Made by a program: the position numbers and the translations under genes
Notes under the pieces: generated by a model
What the model was told of the DNA's origin: nothing
What the model saw: the letters and a program-made list of their open reading frames with translations, nothing else
The model's database searches: none
DNA from: Aquimarina sp. MAR_2010_214
Lineage (GTDB): Bacteria > Bacteroidota > Bacteroidia > Flavobacteriales > Flavobacteriaceae
DNA length: 64,000 bases
Assembly: GCF_002846555.1 (NCBI RefSeq)
Contig: NZ_PJMS01000001.1
Coordinates: 434,001-498,000 of the forward strand
Reading direction: 5' to 3'
Shown here: piece by piece, positions 57,505 through 64,000 of the stretch
How the letters are laid out: each line of letters starts with the position of its first letter
Position numbering within the stretch: position 1 is the first letter of the stretch

Positions 57505-57552
57505 TTTAAACTTTTTAATAACGAATTGAAAAAAGTTTAAATCACTTCATTA
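57494..57552. repeat. Perfect 23-bp palindromic stem-loop
   Basis: Positions 57494-57516 and 57530-57552 are exact reverse complements, built on GAAGTGATTTAAACTTTTT, with a 13-nt loop. There is no T tract after it in either direction. Similar words occur at 61045-61065 and 61386-61406. Confidence 0.8.
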
Positions 57553-57609
57553 AGAAAATTCATCAGAAACTAAAAACACCTAATTATTATTTAAGTATTT
57601 GTTCTATGT

Positions 57610-60600
57610 TTAATTACGTGCTCTTTTAGGATAAGGCGGTCGTACTCGTTTTTTAGGAGGATTGTTTTGTAACTCCTTTAATACTATTTCAATTGCTTTT
57701 TCTAGTTGAGGGTCATTTCCTTTAATAACTTCTGAAGGTAATTGCTCAACCTCAATATCTGGAGCGACTCCCACATTTTCTACTATAAATCCATCTTCTG
57801 TCCAAATGGCAACATTAGGAGCAGTAACACTAGCACCATCAATAAATTCAGGAAATCCTAATATTCCAACCAAACCGCCCCAGGTTCGCTTACCAACAAG
57901 TTGGCCTACCTTAAATTTTCTGAACATCCAAGGCAACATATCACCTCCAGAACCTGCAGTTTCATCAATAAGCATGACTTTAGGACCCTGGATAGAAGCG
58001 CTTGGAGTTTTCAGATCTTTACCGTATCTAAAATTCCAATGAGCTTGATATGGGTTTAATAATAAATTAATATAATAGTCAGCTATCTGACCTCCACCAT
58101 TGAATCGTTCGTCGATAATGATAGCTTTTTTATTCGCCTGAGGAAAAAAGTATCTTTTAAAATATTCATGTCCGGCTGTTGCTGTATTTGGCACATATAC
58201 ATAGGCAACCTGTCCATTAGTGGCTTCGTGAACTTTTTTTAGATTACCCTCAACCCAATCACGATTTCTTAATCTGTATTCGCTTGTTATTGGGGTTGCT
58301 TTAACCACTCTAGAGTCTTTATTATCCGAGCTTGATCCTACAGTTAGCTCTATTATTTTGTCTGCTGTGTTTTCAAAAAAGCTAAATAAATTATCATTAC
58401 TATTTATATTTTTTCCGTTTACAGCTAGTAAATAATCTCCTTCTTTAATTTGAACACCAGGTTCTGTTAGAGGAGATCTAAGTTCTGGATTCCAGTTGAG
58501 ACCACCATATATTTTTTTAAATCGATATCTGTTATTGACAATTTCATAATCTGCTCCCAGAAGTCCTCCAGGTATTTGTTTAGGGATATTCAATCTATCT
58601 CCTCTTCCTTGTAGACGATGGTGTCCTACAGATAATTCGCTACACATCCATTGGATTACTCGATTTAAATCATTTCTAGAAGACAAATGTGATAAAAACT
58701 GTGAGTATTTCTCTTTCATGGCTTTCCAGTCTGATCCGTGCATACCTGGGTCATAGAAATAATCTCTATTGATTCTCCATGCTTCCTCAAAAATGTTCTC
58801 CCATTCCTTAATAGGATTTATTTTTACCTGGATATCATTGATTTTTAAAACCCCTTTACCATCTTTTGGTTTTTTACCAGTTTCGGCAACCCCCCATTTA
58901 TTACCTTTATTGTAAAGCATTTTTTTACCATCAGAAGAAATTACATAATTATCTAATTCCATAACTTCTTCATCTTTTCTTTCTTTTAGGTCATATTGAT
59001 GTAGTTTTGAGGGTTCTTCAGAATCATTATTATTAAATGATATGTATAATATTTTATCATCTTCTCCTGAATTTAAATCATAATAGTTTCCGCCTTTTAT
59101 AGGAAGATCAATAATTCTATTTTGAATTCCATCAATATCTATCTGTAAAGGTTCTTTAGGGTTGTTCTTTTCTTTTCCTGAGTCTTTTTTATCTTTAGTA
59201 GATTCTCCTTTCTCATCTTTTTTAGGTTTTTCTTCATCACTTTCTTTTGCAAATGGAGAGATGATATCTTTTTTCAGCGTTGCTAAATAAATTGAATTAG
59301 TCAGAGACATATCTTGGTTTGATTGATCAAACCAGTTAACTACAGGGCCGGCATCTGTTGAAGCGAAAAAATATAAGTATTTTCCACTGGGATCAAAAAC
59401 AGGGTTACTGGCATTACTTAATCCATCAGATACTGGATAAGATTTAGAATCTTTAATGGAATAAAGGAATACTTGTTCAAAGTTACTGTCAATTATTTTA
59501 GAGTATACAATCCAATTAGAGTCTGAAGACCAATCTCCAAATAGATTTCTGAATGCACCGGGAAAATAGTATTCGTCATTAGCTATTTTAGTAATCTTTT
59601 TTGAGACGACATCTAAAATGTAGAGGTTTCGGCCATTATCTGAAAAACTAATTTTTTTACTATCAGGAGACCAAGTAGTATACGCATAAAACCCTGTTCC
59701 TGATAATTTATATTTCTTAGGTTCTCCTTTTCCATCTTGAGATTTGATATATAACTCATATTCACCAGAAGCATCAGAGAAATATGCGATTTGTTTACCA
59801 TCAGGTGACCAAGCTGGATATTTCTCATGATCACCGGGACTTAATGTAATATTTCTAGGGTTTCCTTTGTTTTCAGGTACAGTAATGATTTCGCCTCTAT
59901 AATCAAATACAACTCTTTTTCCTGAAGGTGATATATCTGCAGAACGAATATATCTATTTCCTTTAATGTAGCGTTCACGTAACTCTAATAAATCTGTAGC
60001 AATACCGATCTTTAGCTTGGTTGATTTTTGTTGTATAATATTATATAAATGAAGATACCCCGCTTGTTCAAAAATAATTTTATCAGAACCAAGTTTAGCA
60101 TTTGTTATTGGGAAATCATTGAATTGTGTAAGTTGATTTATTGCTTTAGATGAGGTATTATAAGAAAATAGATTAAACTCTCCATTTCTATCGCTTAAGA
60201 AAAATACGTTATCTCCTTTCCACATAGGTTGCACATCATTGCTACCTCCTTTTGGTTGTGGAATCTTAACAATAGATTTATCGTTGAAAGAGAACAACCA
60301 AATATTAGCAGTTGTTCCTCCACGGTAATTTTTCCATTGAGAAAAACGCCCACGAATTGGGGTATAAGCCATATTTTTACCGTCTGGAGAATATGTTGCA
60401 TGCCAAGCATTAGGAATCTCTAATTCTTTAGGAAAACCACCATCAATAGAAACTTGATATAATTTTGAATACCTATTGGTATGAACTGCTCTTTGTGAAT
60501 TGAATAAAACTGATTTTCCATCAGGAGAAAAACCAAGCGTAAAATCTCGAACAGGATGCCAAGTAAGCCTTTTAGGTATCCCTCCATTTGTTGGAATGAT

Positions 60601-60888
60601 AAAAACATCTAAGTTACCATCATATTCAGCGCTGAATGCTATAGATTGCCCATCAGGAGAAAAGACAGGGTTGGATTCAATACCTTTATCTATGGTAAGT
60701 CTTTTTGGTTCTGACCCATCAATATTGGCAATCCACAAATCATCTGCATATATAAATGCAATATGATTTTTTCCTATAGCAGGTTGCATCATCATTCTTG
60801 TGTCTATTGGATCGATAGAGAACAATTGAAATGGAATAAAAAATAAAATAAATAGAATAAGGGTAAGTGCTGAATTTAGTTTTTTCAT
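57610..60888 (-). CDS. Tricorn-like S41 protease
   Basis: 1092 residues, full tricorn-type length. After a signal peptide there are two WD/TolB-like propellers with repeated SPDGKxxxF words, an acidic/Lys-rich linker (EKPKKDEKGESTKDKKDSGK), a PDZ-type domain (GGLLGADYEIVNN... VNGKNINSND) and the C-terminal S41 core: AIIIDERFNGGGQIADYYIN and MLIDETAGSGGDMLPWMF with the nucleophile Ser near 975. It degrades peptides in the periplasm or at the surface. Alone in its strand. Confidence 0.93.
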   Translation of the reverse strand: MKKLNSALTLILFILFFIPFQLFSIDPIDTRMMMQPAIGKNHIAFIYADDLWIANIDGSEPKRLTIDKGIESNPVFSPDGQSIAFSAEYDGNLDVFIIPTNGGIPKRLTWHPVRDFTLGFSPDGKSVLFNSQRAVHTNRYSKLYQVSIDGGFPKELEIPNAWHATYSPDGKNMAYTPIRGRFSQWKNYRGGTTANIWLFSFNDKSIVKIPQPKGGSNDVQPMWKGDNVFFLSDRNGEFNLFSYNTSSKAINQLTQFNDFPITNAKLGSDKIIFEQAGYLHLYNIIQQKSTKLKIGIATDLLELRERYIKGNRYIRSADISPSGKRVVFDYRGEIITVPENKGNPRNITLSPGDHEKYPAWSPDGKQIAYFSDASGEYELYIKSQDGKGEPKKYKLSGTGFYAYTTWSPDSKKISFSDNGRNLYILDVVSKKITKIANDEYYFPGAFRNLFGDWSSDSNWIVYSKIIDSNFEQVFLYSIKDSKSYPVSDGLSNASNPVFDPSGKYLYFFASTDAGPVVNWFDQSNQDMSLTNSIYLATLKKDIISPFAKESDEEKPKKDEKGESTKDKKDSGKEKNNPKEPLQIDIDGIQNRIIDLPIKGGNYYDLNSGEDDKILYISFNNNDSEEPSKLHQYDLKERKDEEVMELDNYVISSDGKKMLYNKGNKWGVAETGKKPKDGKGVLKINDIQVKINPIKEWENIFEEAWRINRDYFYDPGMHGSDWKAMKEKYSQFLSHLSSRNDLNRVIQWMCSELSVGHHRLQGRGDRLNIPKQIPGGLLGADYEIVNNRYRFKKIYGGLNWNPELRSPLTEPGVQIKEGDYLLAVNGKNINSNDNLFSFFENTADKIIELTVGSSSDNKDSRVVKATPITSEYRLRNRDWVEGNLKKVHEATNGQVAYVYVPNTATAGHEYFKRYFFPQANKKAIIIDERFNGGGQIADYYINLLLNPYQAHWNFRYGKDLKTPSASIQGPKVMLIDETAGSGGDMLPWMFRKFKVGQLVGKRTWGGLVGILGFPEFIDGASVTAPNVAIWTEDGFIVENVGVAPDIEVEQLPSEVIKGNDPQLEKAIEIVLKELQNNPPKKRVRPPYPKRARN

Positions 60889-61446
60889 GATTTATGTGAT
60901 AAATAATTTTGAAAATAAAGAACCTCGTGAAAGTACAGTTTTTGTGGAAAAAGTTTTGTTAATCAAATTCTAAATTCCTAAAAACATTCTTTGTTATAAA
61001 GATTGTAAAATCGATACTTTTATGGAATGCTATTGCTTACTAAATGAAGAGCTTTAAACTTTTTTGAAAATAAAAAAAGGTTGTGGATATTTGTGTTGCA
61101 AAACACTAAAAAAACAATCTATTATACACTTGACACTCAACAAAAATACAATAGAAGTGGAAATTATAAATGTTATTCTCTTTAAGTTAAAGACTGACGC
61201 GCAATAGAGGTATTTAGTGATAAAATCTTTACCAAGAAAGGTAAGCTGTAGAACTCACTAATGCTTGGAAAAATAGTAGTTTCAGATCATTATAAACAGA
61301 TCCGATATAATTGTAGAACACTGGAAAAAGTCTAACTATTTGTCATTCATCGTGATAACATTAAAAAAATCAAAAGAAAGAAGATAAAAAAGTTTAAACC
61401 ACTTTAAGGTTAAATTTATTTTATATTGAATTTAAACACTGTACAT
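60889..61446. other. Gene-free stretch with degenerate repeats
   Basis: 558 bp between the tricorn start and the GNAT start without a credible gene. TGAAGAGCTTTAAACTTTTTT (61045-61065) and its diverged inverted partner (61386-61406) flank about 320 bp, and both resemble the palindrome at 57494-57552. The interior has a few short coding-like scraps. A decayed mobile element is possible but not shown. Confidence 0.4.
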
Positions 61447-61986
61447 ATGAATATAACGTATACTGTAATCACTTCTGAAGTAGAATTACAGCAGGTTTTA
61501 GTCCTTCAACAAAATAATTTACCGATTTCAATTTCACAAAAAGAAAAAGAAGCAGAAGGCTTTGTTTCTGTGCAACATGATCTTGATATTCTAAGAAAAA
61601 TGAATAGCAAACAACCTCATATCATTGCAAAGGATGGTGATAAAGTAGTTGGATATGCACTGTGTATGCTAAAAGATTTTAAAGATGATATAGAATTACT
61701 AAAACCTATGTTTTCTATAATCGAAGATCACTTAGATTCTTCTATATCTTATGTAATAATGGGGCAGGTATGTATTGATAAAGCCTATCGTAAACAAGGA
61801 ATTTTTAGAGGCCTATACCAAACTATGAAAATCGAATTACAAGACAGTTATAACGTATTAATCACCGAAGTAGCCTCAAATAACTCTCGTTCTTTACAGG
61901 CACACTATGCTATTGGTTTCAAAACATTACTCACTCATGAGTCTGATGGTACAGAATGGCATCTTATTCATTGGGACTGGGCATAG
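61447..61986 (+). CDS. GNAT-family N-acetyltransferase
   Basis: 179 residues from the ATG at 61447 (MNITYTVITSEVELQQ). The acetyl-CoA loop is VCIDKAYRKQGIFRGLYQTM (R-K-Q-G-I-F) and the C-terminal block EVASNNSRSLQAHYAIGFKT is typical. Substrate unknown. Its 3' end overlaps the convergent S9 peptidase gene by 23 bp. Confidence 0.87.
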   Translation: MNITYTVITSEVELQQVLVLQQNNLPISISQKEKEAEGFVSVQHDLDILRKMNSKQPHIIAKDGDKVVGYALCMLKDFKDDIELLKPMFSIIEDHLDSSISYVIMGQVCIDKAYRKQGIFRGLYQTMKIELQDSYNVLITEVASNNSRSLQAHYAIGFKTLLTHESDGTEWHLIHWDWA

Positions 61987-64000
61987 TACTTGATGATCTC
62001 GTATTCTCTAAACCATATCCTAAGTCCTTTCCTTTTTGTACTCTAGGAACACCTTTTGTCATCCACACAGGAGCAGGCTCTCCTTTTAAGTAATAATCAA
62101 AAAATTGCATCATTCTGATAGAAAGATCCTGTTTGTTTTTTACTTTTTTCAAATTATGAGCTTCCTCATTATATACTAGCAACCATACTGGTTTTTGCAA
62201 TCTTCGCATTCCCATAAACATCTCTATACCTTGATAATAAGGTACTGCTCCATCATTATCGTTATGCATCATTAGTAATGGGGTTTCTATTTTTGGGATA
62301 CCAAAAAGCGGTGAATTTTCAATATATAGATCAAATCCATCCCATAGGTTTTTTCCTAATCTGCTTTGTGTTCTTTCGTATTGAAATGCTCTGCTCAATC
62401 CCGATTTCCATCTGATTCCACCATAAGCAGAAGTCATATTACTTACCGGAGCACCAGCCATCGCTGCTTTAAACTTATTAGTAACGGTTACCAGATATGC
62501 TACCTGATATCCTCCCCAGCTTTGTCCTTGTATCCCTATATTATCTCTATCTATATATCCCAATTCTCCCAAAGCTTCTACTCCCGAGACTATACAATTG
62601 TATGCACTGGCTCCAGGCTTACCTTCATCGTATACAATATCAGGAATAAACATGATATAATCATTACTTACCAAATACGAAGGATTTACAATAGAAGCAC
62701 TGGGTTTAGGTATATGATAATTACGGTAGCTATCAGATCGTTTTTCATAAAAATAAGTGATCAAAGGATATTGCCTGGAAGGGTCAAAATCTTCCGGTTT
62801 ATAAATAATTCCCTCTAGTTTTTTACCATCATATGTTTTCCAAGAGAATAACTCTGCAGTTCCCCATTTAAAATCTTTTTGATGTGGATTTATTGCTGTT
62901 ATTCTATCTGAGTTTTGAAATGTATTCGTTGTTACATAAAGGTCAGGAAATGTAGTAAAGTTTTGTTTTCTATAGCTATAAACCTCGGCATTCTTTGCTT
63001 TTTGATAGGAGTTGATACGAAATTCTGAAGGCCGGATTTTTTCTATCAATTTTCCTTTTCTTAAAGTATATACTCCAGAAATTTTTGTCACCTTATCAAA
63101 ACTGATAATCAATAATTCCTTATTACAATATGTTGCTTTATTTTTTTGTTCAGGATCCAACATTTTTGTTCTATACTCAACATTGTTTTTCCTTCCATTT
63201 TGTGTAAGATTTATTGGTTTTTCTTTCCCAGAAAGAGAAACTCGCCAAATATCAAATTTATCATAAATCAATGCATTTCCTTTCGAATCAAAACCTCCAA
63301 AACCATAAGGAGAAGGTAATGAAGGGTGATCATCATCCTCATCATAAAATGCTATATCTAAATTTTTGGTAAGATTAACTTTTTTTACTGTAGATAAATG
63401 AACTGAGAACCAATGCTTTTCCTTCATGTCATAATACAAAGCATACTGCCCATCTGGAGAAAGAACGGGTTTTAACCCTTTATTTTTCAAAATTAAATGC
63501 TTATGACCAGTATAGGTGTCGATGGCATAAAAATCTTTTGCCCATGGATAATCCCAGGAACGTTCGATTTCATATGGCGCAGCTACAGAACCCAATATAA
63601 ACTGTTGCTCTTTTTTTCTATCAAAACTCAAGTCTTCAATAGTACTATCCTGAATATGTACATACTGATTAGACACTGTATTATAATAAGATACAAATGC
63701 TTTTTTGTTAAGTTTTTCTAATTTTGATTTTTGTTCTGGCTGAATTAGTTTATCCTGCCAGTTCCATACATCGACCTGTGGTATTTCATCTTTTAATAAT
63801 GTGGTATCTTTTGAGTATACTGCTTTTGGTTTTGAGTAAAAATATAACCTATCTCCATTATCAGCGAAAAAAGGTGTTTGATCTTTACTCAATTCCCAGT
63901 TTTCTCTAAGGTTCTTATCTGGTGTGTTTACAAGTTTTTGTAGCTTCTTATTTTTATAATAATACAATTCATACTTTAGGGAGTCTATTGCTGTAGAATC
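61964..64000 (-). CDS. S9 family prolyl oligopeptidase-like protein (5' end beyond right edge)
   Basis: 679 codons are visible and the frame is open to the last base, so the start lies outside the window; a TTG at 63967 is not a convincing start. A beta-propeller part (for example KPVLSPDGQYALYYDMKEKH) precedes the hydrolase: GIQGQSWGGYQVAYLVT holds the nucleophile Ser, HNDNDGAVPYYQGIEMF the Asp and YNEEAHNLKKVKNK the His. It is probably a secreted dipeptidyl- or oligopeptidase. Confidence 0.92.
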   Translation of the reverse strand, partial: DSTAIDSLKYELYYYKNKKLQKLVNTPDKNLRENWELSKDQTPFFADNGDRLYFYSKPKAVYSKDTTLLKDEIPQVDVWNWQDKLIQPEQKSKLEKLNKKAFVSYYNTVSNQYVHIQDSTIEDLSFDRKKEQQFILGSVAAPYEIERSWDYPWAKDFYAIDTYTGHKHLILKNKGLKPVLSPDGQYALYYDMKEKHWFSVHLSTVKKVNLTKNLDIAFYDEDDDHPSLPSPYGFGGFDSKGNALIYDKFDIWRVSLSGKEKPINLTQNGRKNNVEYRTKMLDPEQKNKATYCNKELLIISFDKVTKISGVYTLRKGKLIEKIRPSEFRINSYQKAKNAEVYSYRKQNFTTFPDLYVTTNTFQNSDRITAINPHQKDFKWGTAELFSWKTYDGKKLEGIIYKPEDFDPSRQYPLITYFYEKRSDSYRNYHIPKPSASIVNPSYLVSNDYIMFIPDIVYDEGKPGASAYNCIVSGVEALGELGYIDRDNIGIQGQSWGGYQVAYLVTVTNKFKAAMAGAPVSNMTSAYGGIRWKSGLSRAFQYERTQSRLGKNLWDGFDLYIENSPLFGIPKIETPLLMMHNDNDGAVPYYQGIEMFMGMRRLQKPVWLLVYNEEAHNLKKVKNKQDLSIRMMQFFDYYLKGEPAPVWMTKGVPRVQKGKDLGYGLENTRSSSTMPSPNE

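Noticed and set aside
61045-61406. Intact insertion sequence in the gene-free stretch
   Set aside because: The inverted ends are diverged and no transposase frame longer than a few dozen codons lies between them.
62366-62818. 150-codon frame opposite the S9 peptidase gene
   Set aside because: It lies wholly antisense to conserved hydrolase sequence and its protein shows no family pattern.

Overview
The window is AT-rich DNA from a member of the Bacteroidota, almost certainly a marine Flavobacteriaceae and plausibly close to Aquimarina (the genus is an inference). The reasons are the gliding genes gldE and gldD beside ssb and mutY, promoters of the form TTG-N~20-TAnnTTTG, a general lack of Shine-Dalgarno sequences, several GTG/TTG starts, many signal-peptide and SPII proteins, and TonB, DUF4301, DUF4199 and DUF3127 family proteins.

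Layout. 1-5.9 kb: the start of aat (cut by the window edge), a DUF3127 SSB-like protein, a flavin reductase, a sensor kinase, a thioesterase, a HIT protein, greA and a Rieske-like lipoprotein. 5.9-15.8 kb: a thiamine regulon on the minus strand, read thiS-thiC-thiE-like-thiD-GNAT-thiE-thiG-(four-helix protein)-thiH behind one TPP riboswitch, with a TonB-dependent receptor behind a second. thiF is not here. 15.9-19.7 kb: a hybrid histidine kinase facing a sigma-54 response regulator. 20.4-25.9 kb: arfB, DUF4301, a NadR-like kinase, pnuC, a thiamine-binding-type protein, a phosphopantetheinyl transferase and ahcY. 26-35.6 kb: two small secreted proteins between identical inverted terminators, then rpmA/rplU, transporters, gldD/gldE/ssb/mutY, an HU protein, a 29-residue very basic protein and rng.

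35.8-44.2 kb is the accessory region. It holds a RiPP locus resembling a Bacteroidota class I lanthipeptide cluster: a 75-residue precursor with a GG leader end and a Cys/Ser/Thr-rich core, a TPR-AraC regulator, a small HTH protein, and a LanB dehydratase split into a glutamylation half and an elimination half with a short palindromic repeat between them. Inside it a 1053-bp IS1595-family element has cut a lipoprotein gene with a glycine-zipper C-terminus in two; the two parts rejoin in frame as 404 residues. No cyclase or exporter is visible.

44.4-57.2 kb: recX, an S41 protease, a membrane AraC regulator, a JmjC/cupin protein, then a biotin region (bioB, a secreted hydrolase, a ketoacyl synthase, and bioF-DUF2007-bioD-bioA) interrupted by two plus-strand membrane protein genes. 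57.6-64 kb: a tricorn-like protease, a 0.55-kb gene-free stretch with degenerate repeats, a GNAT protein and an S9 peptidase that runs off the right edge. No tRNA, rRNA or CRISPR array was seen.
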